From contig OY848926.1 of NCBI GenBank assembly GCA_963693285.1, positions 4,324,501-4,388,500 of the forward strand: 64,000 nucleotides of DNA, written 5' to 3'. Below the pieces are notes generated by a model. It had not been told where the DNA came from and did not search any database. It saw only the letters and a program-made list of their open reading frames with translations. The number at the start of each line of letters is the position of its first letter. Position 1 is the stretch's first letter. Position numbers and translations under genes: made by a program. The DNA comes from Xestospongia muta. Its lineage: Eukaryota > Porifera > Demospongiae > Haplosclerida > Petrosiidae. Shown one piece after another: positions 25,763-37,349 of this stretch.

Positions 25763-25827
25763 TATTGGTTGCTATGGTATCCTTCTGGCTCATATAAACA
25801 AATCAGTAGAGATTAGAGAGAGAAACA
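25763..25827. promoter_or_regulatory. Divergent promoter between SCPEP1 and Chibby, with X-box-like site
   Basis: Only 65 bp separate the two start codons. It contains ATTGG (CCAAT box on the other strand) and, overlapping it, GTTGCTATGGTATC at 25768-25781. This is an RFX-type X-box-like inverted repeat differing at three positions from GTTGCCATGGCAAC. Chibby is a basal-body gene, and RFX control of ciliary genes is established in animals. Confidence 0.6.
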
Positions 25828-26568
25828 ATGCCTCTCTTTTCGAGATCAACCTTCCGATCTGGCAAGAAACCTACCAAAAGAAAGTCAGCCTCTCTTGGCA
25901 ATATTTCCTCCCTTGATGAAACCACCTACTCTGCTAATGATCTTAAATTAGAAGCTGGTCCACTAACTATGAGACTGGGAGGACATGAACTAAACTTTGA
26001 GAAAGGACAATGGATGATAAGTAATAAAGAGCATTACATATACCTATCCACCAAATTTTATAATAAGTAGACTACATTGCCTGTAATCTACTTCAGAATG
26101 ACAGGGAGAACAATATGGCTTATTCCCACATGAAAATCTTATATTGTGTCACCATTATACTCACCAAACATTAATAGTGAATAATAATTTATTCCCATTG
26201 CAGTAAACAAAACACTTGTTTATTGTAAAAAAATGATGACTTATTATATTATGGAATGTATCCAGTTAATAACTGCACAATACACATTTAATATTGTTAC
26301 ATTATAGTAATAGTAATATACCAATATATATCATTTTGATATAGCATCCAAAGAAGGTGGTGTTACAATAGGACCAAGAGAATACCATCAGCTTCTAAAA
26401 GAACACACACAGCTACAGGAGGAAAACAACTTGCTCAAATATAAGATTGAACTATTATTGGATATGTTAGCATCCAGTAATGCTGATAATTTTGTTCTAC
26501 AAAAAGAGCTTGAGACATCAAAGAAGGCACCATCCAAAAAGCATTCGAAGAAGACGGATAAAAACTAA
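25828..26568 (+). CDS. CBY1: Chibby homologue (2 exons, 138 aa)
   Basis: Exons 25828-26020 and 26345-26568 (417 nt). The N-terminal part, with KRKSASLGNISSLDETTYSA, then MRLGGHELNFEKGQW, matches the conserved Chibby start. The second exon gives YHQLLKEHTQLQEENNLLKY and IELLLDML, the conserved C-terminal coiled coil that dimerises. A basic tail ends KKHSKKTDKN. Family knowledge: Chibby binds beta-catenin's C-terminus and 14-3-3, and works at the distal centriole/ciliary base. Human CBY1 is 126 aa, so this is full length. The start is the first ATG after the divergent promoter. Confidence 0.95.
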
Positions 26569-26765
26569 GATCTCATAAATTTATGAATGTAATAATTATT
26601 TCAGTCATAAACAAAACTGACTTTTTTATTTACAATAAATAACTGATTCCGATTTTTAATACATCGGTGAATATAATGCAATGAAGATGAGTCAGTGAGG
26701 ACTTTTTTATTTTAGAAATCCAGGAGCTGAAAACATAACAAAACATGTTATGTACTGTGTTTTTA

Positions 26766-27246
26766 TTAGAGATAACTGACTAATTGTGGTAATATTTTCT
26801 CAAAATGCTGTAACTCAACAGTAGGAGAGTCTTCAATCTATATTAAACATTGTCATGATAGTACAATATTTAGAATGTGTGACGTACCTTGGCTTGTTCT
26901 AATGTTCTGTATACTGTCTCTATTTATCAGCATATTGTAGGAAAAAATTTCATATGACTTTATAATAATAGCATACCCATAATAAAAACGTGGATGTATT
27001 TTCTGATTAGTTTCAATGCATCACTATTTACTAAAAAATAAGGGAAAAAATTATGCTCAGTACACTGAGTCAAAAATCAAAAATAAATAATAACTCACCT
27101 TTTGTTTTAGAGTCAGAGAAACTTGTTTTTAATATTTGAAGAATAGTCTCCTACAGAATAAAGAGAAATAAATACTTTGATTGTAAATTAATACAATGAT
27201 CTGTTAGCCTGTGTATGACCTGTCTTAATAAAATATCCTTTTCCAT
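26766..27246 (-). CDS. CENPX: CENP-X / MHF2 histone-fold protein (5 exons, 78 aa)
   Basis: Exons 27246-27220, 27150-27099, 27030-26977, 26919-26888, 26837-26766 (237 nt, phases consistent). The protein begins MEKDILLRQETILQILKTSF and ends QHFEKILPQLVSYL. The pattern of short helix, DSKTKVNSDALKLI long helix and LQHFEKILPQL end is that of CENP-X. Family knowledge: it pairs with CENP-S in the kinetochore CCAN and in the FANCM complex, binding DNA as a histone-fold tetramer. Its length matches the human protein (about 80 aa). The gene was cut into exons too short for simple frame finding. It is divergent from BuGZ. Confidence 0.93.
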
Positions 27247-27375
27247 TCTGCAACTTCTCATTATATTAAGCCACACCCACAATAATTATATTAGGCGCGG
27301 TCAAACTACATCACGTGATATCTACCTCCTCAACGTGTGTGATACTTTTTGTGAATTTTATTTTGCTGTCAGAAG
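27247..27375. promoter_or_regulatory. Divergent promoter between CENP-X and BuGZ, with TCACGTGA
   Basis: 129 bp separate the two start codons. It holds the palindrome TCACGTGA at 27311-27318 (an E-box of USF/MITF/MAX type) and AGGCGCGGTC nearby. The same 8-mer occurs upstream of PSMD12 and of TNRC6. Confidence 0.6.
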
Positions 27376-29973
27376 ATGGGGAGAAAGAAGAGGAAGAATG
27401 TTAAGCCATGGTGTTGGTATCCTAATAGAATAAAGTATTTTAACTTAAAATTGAGCCTCATCAATCTAAGTGAGGGGCTTTAATTGGAATTCTCATATCA
27501 CCTTAACTCTATAATTAGGTATTGTAATAGAGAATTTGATGACGAGAAGGTTCTTATAGGTCATCAAAAGGCGAAACACTTTAAGTGTCACATATGTCAC
27601 AAGAAACTCTACACAGCACCTGGTCTAGCTATCCACTGTTCACAAGTTCACAAGGAGACCATTACCAAGGTACCAAATGCATTGTTGGAAAGAAGTATAT
27701 TGGACTTTGAGATATACGGCATGGAAGGTGTTCCAGAGGAAGCAAAAAGGATGAGAGAACTCGAAAAACATGGTAGGTTAATAGAATATAACGCTATGTG
27801 TTTTTCCCTACAAAAAAAAAACATCGCACAATAGTCTCGTATCATTATTAAGGTATGTTGTTAATGTACGGCAGCTAATACTGTTGTTAGTACTTATTGA
27901 AGTACTGGTTGTGTTGTAGTTATTGTTGTATTTAAAGCATATGGAGTAGAATCATATTGTTTAGCTGTGATCTTAGATACTTATGACGTGATGAGATTCA
28001 CGAGTCCCTTCTTTTGGTGTTATGAATTAAAGGATTAAAGGTCAGATTGTGTAGTGGAAACAAATACAGACTCTTTCCTGAAGGAAATGTGTCGTTAATA
28101 TATCTCAATTGTCTCATTTTATCAAATTATTGGACACATTTCTTGATGGTTGTTGGTGCTCTTCCTGTGTTCAAAAATTATGTCTTGGGAGATTTGAATG
28201 ATGGTTAGTATTTTTATTGACCAGGAGAGCACCATGTGATCTGTAGTAGATTGTTTTATGTTGTTTCTCTCCTCAGTATAATTCCCCTCGAAAACAGGAA
28301 AGTGATTTATATTAAATATTGTTAAAAACTGGAATATATAATGTAATTTATATAATTGTGATATTGTGTGCAGTGAATTCTCTGGTTTGTTCTTACCTTC
28401 TTGGCTGGAGAGCTGTCGACAACTCAATAACATTTAAAAGGCCAGAAATTTATAATGATAGCCTCATTATATAACATACACCTTTAAAAATACTAAGTGA
28501 TAATAACTTCGTGTTATTTTAAAATCTAATTTTTTGTTTATGTGTGACATTACAAATTATTTTTATACCTATAGGTACTGTGAGTGACTCAGATGGTCCT
28601 GACACTAAACGTCCTAAAGTGGACACTCCCTCATCTTCTTCAGAAGGACTCTTTCCAGCAGCTGGTATGGTGCCTGCATTCCCGCCAGTCTTAATGCCAG
28701 GTATGCCACCAATACTACCAGGTATTGTCCCTCCACCAGGTAAGCCCCTATAATAATCAGGTAACACTACATTGTTATTATTGCTTTTAGGTATGATGCC
28801 TCCAATGATGCCGCCAGCCACTGGGTAAGATAAGACACGTGTAATGATTACAATAATGACATAATTATTATATTATAGTGGCATTGGACCTCAACCAGTA
28901 ACTTTTACACAACCACCTCAACGCCCTTTGTTTCCCAGTGCTGTTCAGGTACTTATCCTATTTGTTAATATGATGTTATTGTTCTTATTATTTTAGCCTA
29001 TTGCTAGTAGCCAAACTCATGTTAAGGAAGGAGACTCTTCAGCTACTAATGCAACAGCTCTTCCTCCTAGAAATGCTCCATTAGTTGTTCCATTATCAGA
29101 GAATAGTTTATTAATGCATCCTAAAGAAGATTTGTCTATGGTAAGCAAATTAATATTAATATTACTAGGATAGTAATGAGTAACATTATTAAGCAAAAAT
29201 TACAGTAACCTTGACAAGTCACTTTAAATAGATTCAGGATATGAACTGCTTAATAAAATATTATTTTGCCAAAGGTTCAATATTTCAGACGACTATTTCA
29301 TTAATGGCTACATAGTAAAATATAGATGCTAAAAGCACCTCCCAGTTTGCTTTGATATCATATGTCCTTTGGAGGCTTGGACTGAGATCAAAGTAACCTT
29401 CACGATATAGTTGTCCACAATTTTGGGAAAATATTTTTTGGGATGAAGTATATCCTGAATTTTACTACTATAATGAACTTATCCAAATGTTCAGGACCTT
29501 TCTTAACTTTAATTGCTACTTGTAATCCATACAGTCTGTGGTAATTAATAGATGACAAAAGTTCTGGTATATCTCTAATGCCTAATGAGAGAAATCCATG
29601 CACTCTATGGTAACACATACATGTCAAAATTATGATTTAGTAGTCAAAGGATAGTGTGTATTAAAATTACCACATCTACCTAGTCCTAGTAACAATCTCT
29701 ATCCTCTATGCACAAGGAAGTACTATTTATTCAATATAATCACACCATTAGTATATAGATAATTACTTCTCTTTATAGGAAGAGATAAGAGCTCAACGTA
29801 AGCAATATTCTGGTGTTCTACCACCAGTCCCTCCTTCCTCTCTTCCTGGTCCACCTATTTTACGTCCAGGGATGTCTCCTGGAGCTGTCATGAACATTAC
29901 CTCAGGTCCCATGCCAGTAATTAGACCTGGTATGGGACCTCCTGACATGGGTATTAGACCTCCTATGTTATAA
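27376..29973 (+). CDS. ZNF207: BuGZ / ZNF207 homologue (7 exons, 300 aa)
   Basis: Exons 27376-27416, 27519-27772, 28575-28739, 28791-28824, 28879-28948, 28997-29140, 29779-29973 (903 nt, phases consistent). The start [14 protein letters not shown] continues over the intron into [20 protein letters not shown] and then a second C2H2 finger ([20 protein letters not shown]), the hallmark pair. A long Pro/Met/Gly-rich low-complexity middle follows. Near the end, [15 protein letters not shown] is the GLEBS-type Bub3-binding motif, then GPP/RPG-rich sequence. Family knowledge: BuGZ binds and stabilises Bub3 and phase-separates on spindle microtubules. It is shorter than the human protein (about 480 aa) through a reduced low-complexity region. 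Its last exon is copied twice downstream (32586, 35388). Confidence 0.93.
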
Positions 29974-30248
29974 CATCCTCTATAAAAACTTGAACATATT
30001 CTTGTTATAATTAATTGGTATGCAATTATTTCAAAGAACACACTCACTACTACCAAACAGTTCAAAATTAGCACCAAAATTATAAAATAAAATTTAAAAT
30101 TTTTTTGCAGCAAGGTATATATACTACTAAAATTTAATTTGTATATAGTTGTATAAAAAATACATTTGCATTGAGAGAGTACTAGAGGTAAGCAATTCAT
30201 TTCACTAAGTTTTAGGTGACATTAGTACACACCATGATACACAGCTTG

Positions 30249-30775
30249 TTACTGATGATAATCTTTTAGTTCCTTATATTTCTTGTAAACATCATTCCTA
30301 GCAAGATATTCTCTTACAGTATCGGCAATACGAGGTTTATTGACTGGTGGAGTTTCTAGTACATCAAGAAGGGTCTCCCATGTAACAGGACGGGTTCGCA
30401 TGTCAATCCACTTTTGTAATGTGTCGGAAAGTTTTGAGGCATCAGGTCGAGGATTATATTGTAAGCTTTGTAACTCGCCAAATGGAACTTCAAGAGACTC
30501 TCCTATGCTTCTCCAATCATATGCAATTTCTGATAAGACAGATGTCAAATCTTTCATTGTTGGAGATTTTTTAAGGATTTCACGAATGTTGTTTGCTAAT
30601 GTGGTGGGAAAAAGGGACTTTAATGACTATACCTTCTCTAAACATAACTGGTCCTTAGCATGCATAACATTTTATACTGACTGGTCGATATTAATGCAGC
30701 ATTTACTGCTACACAATACTATATTACACTTTGTATTAGTCTACAAGAAAATCAATGTTGGTACAACTCACCCAT
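30249..30775 (-). CDS. Death-domain-only protein, copy 1 (2 exons, 116 aa)
   Basis: Exon 1 is just ATGG (30775-30772) before a GTGAGT donor; exon 2 is 30595-30249 after a pyrimidine-rich acceptor ending cattag. Joined, it reads MANNIREILKKSPTMKDLTS and continues as a single Death domain: SEIAYDWRSIGESLEVPFGE (helices 1-2 with the W), WIDMRTRPVTWETLLDVLET (helices 4-5) and a last helix ending KELKDYHQ. Nothing else is encoded. Family knowledge: single death-fold proteins often act as adaptors or as inhibitors that cap assemblies. It lies opposite to BuGZ, with convergent 3' ends about 275 bp apart. Confidence 0.8.
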
Positions 30776-31039
30776 CACCGTCTGTATCAAGGAAATATCC
30801 ACTGTACTATGTTAAGTAAATTTTATGACGCATGGGCGTGGTGACTGTGGCCTGTCAACTAAAATCATAGATAGTATAGACCATAGTCTCTCGCGTAGAA
30901 AGCACCTCTGTTTTATTTAAGGAAGAGGTTGGTTACTCGAGAGAACTAAAATCACAGATTATTCGTACATTTATTTTTCAATTCACCTTTATATTTCATG
31001 AAGACATTTTTGTTCACAAGAAAATCTTGAATACTCACA

Positions 31040-31567
31040 GCTATTTCATTTCTCTAATGCCTAGCTTTTCCAACAAATCTAGAAGAGTCTTCAAGGAAAT
31101 CTTTGATTAAGGTCTACCACAACTATCCTTCTTGTACATATAATCCAATAGAAAGTTCAATTCCACGCAATTGGGAATAACACCTTGAGGTACCCCAATA
31201 TATATATTTACCTTACTTCTTTCACTTGCTTTCACTATTATCTGTTGGTTTTAAAACTTCTTTAAGATCATTAATTTCTGGAAAGGTCTCCATAATTATC
31301 TTGAATCAATAATATCTGAAAAGACAAGAACACATCATGACCTATAAATATAACATTGTAAAGCATGTACAATGTATTATATTGCTCAAGTGTTATGTGC
31401 TGTTCATTCAAACTTGCTAACTTATTTACCTTCTTTCTCATCTATTACATTGTTAATACCTCCTTCCCCTGGTACTTGTTGTACTGTGGGTGTAGTATTC
31501 ATCACAGCTATAAGAGCAGGATCACCAATTTTTTTTAAAGACGTTCTCTTTTTTCATTGATAAGGAG
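31040..31567 (-). pseudogene. Unit 1 relics: half Death-domain exon and linker exon
   Basis: At 31040-31200 the minus strand resembles the unit 3 half Death-domain exon but has an in-frame TAA after DSCGRP. At 31430-31567 the linker exon of the caspase-like gene is recognisable with both splice sites, but a CGG codon has become TGA. Neither can contribute to a protein as it stands. Confidence 0.7.
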
Positions 31568-31784
31568 CTAGGCATAAAATTTAAATAATTTTTTTAAAAT
31601 CTGAATACTCAGTACGAGAGCCATGCCACAAAATCTACCATGTCATTATTGTCTAAAAGATTTGTTGCTGTGTGCATTACATATGGACTACTGAAAAGTT
31701 TATCTCAAGGCAGTGTTATGTACAAGACTTGGAATATACAGTCTATACTAAAGGATCTATTAGTTATTTCTAAATAGAAACCAA

Positions 31785-32150
31785 CCTCTGAGAAATAGGC
31801 TTCCAACTGAGGACACATAATGAGGTCCTTGAATATTTTTACCCAATTTCTGGCATGTTTCTTCAACAACATCATTCCAGGTCATATCAAGTATAGTAGA
31901 AAGACACATTATACTGGAGGTTATTACACAACTTCTTGGTCCATATCCCTCCAGTTATGTAATCACCACTTGAAGCAGCTGCCAGAGATGTACCATAGGC
32001 AATGATACATTGACCACAAGGTGGTAGAAATGAGGGTTGTTTAAGGAGGTCATGTAGGATCAGATTTTTGCGTGCCAGGTACCTTTCCTGCTTTCAGAAC
32101 TTTTTTGAGATAACAATTAAAAAGAACAATCAGAGAGATGAGGGCTGGAA
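31785..32150 (-). pseudogene. Unit 1 caspase-like fragment
   Basis: The 3' third of the caspase-like exon (compare 38966-39300) with frame breaks. It stops abruptly near 32150, where BuGZ intron sequence begins. This junction is the breakpoint of the tandem duplication. Confidence 0.8.
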
Positions 32151-33071
32151 TAGAATAATTACAATTGTATTGAGGGAGTTTATATAAAGAAACCCTCATC
32201 ATGAAGTAGTTGTCCACAAGTTTGGGAAAACATTTTTTAGGTGAAGTGTATCCTGAATCTTACTACTATGAACTTACCCAAATGTTCAGGATCTTTCTTA
32301 ACTTTAAATCACTACAATTTGTAATCCACACAGTTCATAGATGACAAAAGTTCTGGTATATCTCTAATGTCTAATAAAAGGATGTTCTCCATGTACGAAG
32401 TGCTACGTTCATCTTTACATCATTGCACTCTATGGTAACACATACATGTCAGAATTCTGATTTGGTAGTCAAAGGACCACATTTACCTAGTCCTAGTAAC
32501 AATCTCTATCCTCTATGCACAAGGAAGTACTATTTATTCAATATGATCACACCATTAGTATATAGATAATTACTTCTCTTTATAGGAAGAGATAAGAGCT
32601 CAACGTAAGCAATATTCTGGTGTTCTACCACCAGTCCCTCCTTCCTCTCTTCCTGGTCCACCTATTTTACGTCCAGGGATGTCTCCTGGAGCTGTTATCA
32701 ACATTACCTCAGGTCCCATGCCAGTAATTAGACCTGGTATGGGACCTCCTGACATGGGTATTAGACCTCCTATGGTATAACATCCTCTATAAAAACTTGA
32801 ACATATTCTTGTTATAATTAATTGGTATGCAATTATTTCAAAGAACACACTCACTACTACCAAACACTTCAAAATTAGCACCAAAATTATAAATAAAATT
32901 TAAAAATTTTTTGCAGCAAGGTATATATACTACTAAAATTTAATTTGTATATAGTTGTATAAAAAATACATTTGTATTGAGAGAGTACTAGAGGTAAGCA
33001 ATTTATTTCACTAAGTTTTAGGTTACATTAGTACACACCATGATACACAGCTTGTTACTGACGATAATCTT

Positions 33072-33577
33072 CTAGTTCCTATATCTCTTGTAAACATCAG
33101 TCCTAGCAAGATATTCTCTTACAGTATCGGCAATACGAGGTTTATTGACTGGTGGAGTTTCTAGTACATCAAGAAGGGTCTCCCATGTAACAGGACGGGT
33201 TCGCATGTCAATCCACTTTTGTAATGTGTCCGAAAGTTTTGCATCAGGTCGAGAATCATATTGTATGCTCTTTAACTCGCCAAATGGAACTTCAAGAGAC
33301 TCTCCTATGCTTCTCCAATCATATGCAATTTCTGATAAGACAGATGTCAAATCTTTCATTGTTGGAGATTTTTTAAGGATTTCACGAATGTTGTTTGCTA
33401 ATGTGGTGGGAAAAAGGGACTTTAATGACTATACCCTCTCTAAACATAACTGGTCCTTAGCATGCATAACATTTTACACTGACTGGTCGATATTAATGCA
33501 GCATTTACTGCTGCACAATACTATATTACACTTTGTATTAGTCTACAAGAAAAGCAATGTTGGTACAACTCACCCAT
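33072..33577 (-). CDS. Death-domain-only protein, copy 2 (shortened, ~109 aa)
   Basis: Exons 33577-33574 (ATGG) and 33397-33072. Same as copy 1 except for a one-codon deletion in the middle (SRPDAKLSD) and a small deletion at the end. The latter replaces the KELKDYHQ tail with a quick stop after DVYKRYRN. The Death fold itself is probably complete. It may be functional or an early decay product. Confidence 0.7.
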
Positions 33578-33841
33578 CACCGTCTGTATCAAGGAAATAT
33601 CCACTGTACTATGTTAAGTAAATTTTATGACGCATGGGCGTGGTGACTGTGGCCTGTCAACTAAAATCATAGATAGTATAGACCATAGTCTCTCGCGTAG
33701 AAAACACCTCTGTTTTATTTAAGGAAGAGGTTGGTTACTCGAGAGAACTAAAATCACAGATTATTCGTACATTTATTTTTCAATTCACCTTTATATTTCA
33801 TGAAGACATTTTTGTTCACAAGAAAATCTTGAATACTCACA

Positions 33842-34960
33842 GCTATTTCATTTCTCTAATGCCTAGCTTTTCCAACAAATCTAGAAGAGTCTTCAAGGAA
33901 ATCTTTGATTAAGGTCTACCACAACTATCCTTCTTGTACATATAATCCAATAGAAAGTTCAATTCCACGCAATTGGGAATAACATCTTGAGGTACCTCAA
34001 TATATATATTTACCTTACTTCTTTCACTTGCTTTCACTATTATCTGTTGGTTTTAAAACTTCTTTAAGATCATTAATTTCTGGAAAGGTCTCTATAATTA
34101 TCTTGAATCAATAATATCTGAAAAGACAAGAACACATCATGACCTATAAATATAACATTGTAAAGCATGTACAATGTATTATATTGCTCAAGTGTTATGT
34201 GCTGTTCATTCAAACTTGCTAACTTTTTACCTTCTTTTTCATCTATTACATTGTTAATACCTCCTTCCCCTGGTACTTGTTGTACTGTGGGTGTAGTATT
34301 CATCACAGCTATAGGAGCAGGATCACCAATTTTTTTTAAAGACGTTCTCTTTTTTCATTGATAAGGAGCTAGGCATAAAATTTAAATAATTTTTTTAAAA
34401 TCTGAATACTCAGTACGAGAGCCATGCCACAAAATCTACCATGTCATTATTGTCTAAAAGATTTGTTGCTGTGTACATTACATATGGACTACTGAAAAGT
34501 TTATCTCAAGGCAGTGTTATGTACAAGACTTGGAATATACAGTCTATACTAAAGGATCTATTAGTTATTTCTAAATAGAAACCAACCTCTGAGAAATAGG
34601 CTTCCAACTGAGGACACATAATGAGGTCCTTGAATATTTTTACCCAATTTCTGGCATGTTTCTTCAACAACATCATTCCAGGTCATATAAAGTATAGTAG
34701 AAAGACACATTATACTGGAGGTTATTACACAACTTCTTGGTCCATATCCCTCCAGTTATGTAATCACCACTTGAAGCAGCTGTCAGAGATGTACCATAGG
34801 CAATGATACATTGACCACAAGGTGGTAGAAATGAGGGTTGTTTAAGGAGGTCATGTAGGATCAGATTTTTGCGTGCCAGGTACCTTTCCTGCTTTCAGAA
34901 CTTTTTTGAGATAACAATTAAAAAGAACAATCAGAGAGATGAGGGCTGGAATAGAATAAT
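33842..34960 (-). pseudogene. Unit 2 relics of Death, linker and caspase-like exons
   Basis: Equivalent to 31040-32150. The half Death-domain exon is at 33842-34001, the linker exon at 34231-34368 carrying the same TGA, and the caspase-like fragment at about 34586-34960. Confidence 0.75.
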
Positions 34961-35850
34961 TACAAATTGTATTGAGGGAGTTTTATATAAAGAAACCCTC
35001 ATCATGAAGTAGTTGTCCACAAGTTTGGGAAAACATTTTTTGGGTGAAGTGTATCCTGAATCTTACTACTATGAACTTACCCAAATGTTCAGGACCTTTC
35101 TTAACTTTAAATCACTACAATTTGTAATCCACACAGTTCATAGATGACAAAAGTTCTGGTATATCTCTAATGCCTAATAAAAGGATGTTCTCCATGTACG
35201 AAGTGCTACATTCATCTTTATATCATTGCACTCTATGGTAACACATACATGTCAGAATTCTGATTTGGTAGTCAAAGGACCACATCTACCTAGTCCTAGT
35301 AACAATCTCTATCCTCTATGCACAGAGAAGTACTATTTATTCAATATGATCACACCATTAGTATAAGATAATTACTTCTCTTTATAGGAAGAGATAAGAG
35401 CTCAGCGTAAGCAATATTCTGGTGTTCTGCTACCAGTCCCTTCCCTCTCTTCCTGGTCCACCTATTTTACGTCCAGGGATGTCTCCTGGAGCTGTCATGA
35501 ACATTACCTCAGGTCCCATGCCAGTAATTAGACCTGGTATGGGACCTCCTGACACGGGTATTAGACCTCCTATGGTATAACATCCTCTATAAAAACTTGA
35601 ACACATTCTTGTTATAATTAATTGGTATGCAATTATTTCAAAGAACACACTCACTACTACCAAACACTACAAAATTACCATCCAAAAATGAAAAAAAAAA
35701 TAAAAAAGATTTTTTTCAGCAAGGTACAGAAAATATATATACTACTAAAAATTTTGTAGTTATAAAAAAATTTCAACTATACTGAAGGAGGCCTAGAGGT
35801 AAAAAATCCATTTTACTAAGCTTTAAATACACACCATGATACATAGCTTA

Positions 35851-36384
35851 TTACCGATGATAATCTTTTAGTTCCTTATATCTTTTAAAAACGTCATCCC
35901 TAGCAAGGTATTTCCTTATGGTAGTGGCAATACGAGGTTTATTGACTGGTGGAGTATCTAATATTTCAAGAAGGGTCTTCCATGTAACAGGACTGGTTTG
36001 CATGTCAATCCACTTTTGTAATGTGTCGGAAAGTTTTGAGACATCAGGTCGAGAAGTATATTGTAAGCTCTGTAACTCGCCAAACGGAACTTCAAGAGAT
36101 TCTCCTATGTTTCTCCAATCATATGCAATGTCAGATAAGACAGACATCAAATCTTTCTTCTCAGGAGATTTTTTAAGGATTTCTTGAATGTTGTTAGCTA
36201 ATGTGGAGAAAAAAGGGACTTTCATGACCATACTTTCTCTAAACATAACTGGTCCTTAACATGCATAGTGCTCTATATTGACTGGCCGATATTAATACAA
36301 CACCTACTGCTACGCAATACAATATTACACTTTGTATTACTCTATGTATCTACAAGAAAAGAAATGATGGTACAACTCACCCAT
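35851..36384 (-). CDS. Death-domain-only protein, copy 3 (116 aa)
   Basis: Exons 36384-36381 (ATGG) and 36197-35851. The frame is full length with many amino-acid differences from copies 1-2: MANNIQEILKKSPEKKDLMS, then SDIAYDWRNIGESLEVPFGE, ending KELKDYHR. Retention of an open frame, the ATGG mini-exon and both splice sites despite divergence argues that the protein is used. Confidence 0.78.
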
Positions 36385-36638
36385 CACTGTAAGTGACAAC
36401 AACTGACAAGGAACAAGTATCCACTGTCCTAAGCAAATTTTATGACGCAATGGGCGTGGTAACCGTGGCCTACTAACTATAATCATAGATAGTATACAAT
36501 CTTTGCAAATTCATAGTCGTGTATACATCCCCTCCCGTTTAAGGGAGGGGCTGGCTACGCGATCAAAAGTAGTTATGAATCACTCAAGAGTTATTAATTA
36601 TTTGTTCATTTAGTTTTCAATTCATCTGACATCTTTGT

Positions 36639-36831
36639 TCACAAAAAATCCAGAATAATGTCTACTGCTTCATTCTCTCTAATATCTGAAATTTCCAATG
36701 AGTCTAGAACAGTCTTCCAGGAAATCTTTAATTTGGGTCTATCACAACTATCCTTCTCATACACATAATCCAATAGATAGTCAAGTTTCATGCAATTGAA
36801 AATAATGTCTTGAGGTACCCCAATAAATTTA
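36639..36831 (-). pseudogene. Half Death-domain exon in unit 3, open but orphaned
   Basis: A 64-codon open exon reads KFIGVPQDIIFNCMKLDYLL and then SWKTVLDSLEISDIRENEAV before TGA at 36639-36641. This is the C-terminal half of a Death domain. Its acceptor phase (2) does not fit the nearest upstream linker or the small exon-like stretch at about 36855-36885. It therefore seems cut off from any complete gene, but it is less decayed than its copies in units 1 and 2. Confidence 0.55.
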
Positions 36832-37019
36832 CTAAACTGCTTTCACTTACTTTTGTTAATTATCTCAATATAAATAATACCTGAAAAGACAAGAACACAT
36901 CACAATCTATAAATATAACATTGTGCAAAGATAAAAGAAAGCATGTACAATGTATTTATTGCTCAAGTGTAATGTGCTGTTTATGCAAACTTCAAAAATT
37001 ATTTTAATTTTATGCCTAG

Positions 37020-37153
37020 CTCCTTATCAATGAAAAAAGAGGACATCTTAAAAATTGGTGATCCTGCTTCTATAGCTGTGATGAATACTACACCCACAGT
37101 ACAGCAAGTACTATGGGAAGGAGGTATTGACAATGTAATAGATGATGAAGAAG
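37020..37153 (+). pseudogene. Inverted linker exon in unit 3
   Basis: The linker exon that reads on the minus strand at 31430, 34231 and 38600 here reads on the plus strand, with its acceptor (gcctag) and donor (gaagaaggtaaat) also reversed. The flanks keep the normal orientation, so about 180-200 bp were inverted. It has the TGA and a small deletion. Confidence 0.85.
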
Positions 37154-37349
37154 GTAAATAAGTTAGTAAAATCTGAATGCTCAGTATGAGAAACATGCCA
37201 CAAAATGTCATTATTGTCTATAAGATTTGTTGCTGTGTACATTACATATGGAGTACTGAAAAGTTTATTTTTGTTAATTTTAAATGGATTATTATGTACA
37301 AGACTTGGAATATACAGTCTATACTAAAGGATCTATTAGTTATTTCTAT

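Larger units (their letters stand above)
29400..32190. repeat. 2.8-kb tandem unit 1
   Basis: Unit content, left to right: end of the last BuGZ intron and its last exon, Death-only gene (minus), a half Death-domain exon relic, a linker-exon relic and the 3' part of a caspase-like exon. The equivalent BuGZ exon starts are 29779, 32586 and 35388, giving spacings of 2807 and 2802 bp. Units 1 and 2 are nearly identical. The right breakpoint falls inside a caspase-like exon. Confidence 0.9.
32190..35000. repeat. 2.8-kb tandem unit 2
   Basis: Same content as unit 1. The BuGZ last-exon copy at 32586-32780 keeps its acceptor and an open frame to TAA, so it could act as an alternative last exon. The Death-only gene copy is shortened by a frameshift near its end. 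The near identity with unit 1 means an assembly artefact should be considered. Confidence 0.9.
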
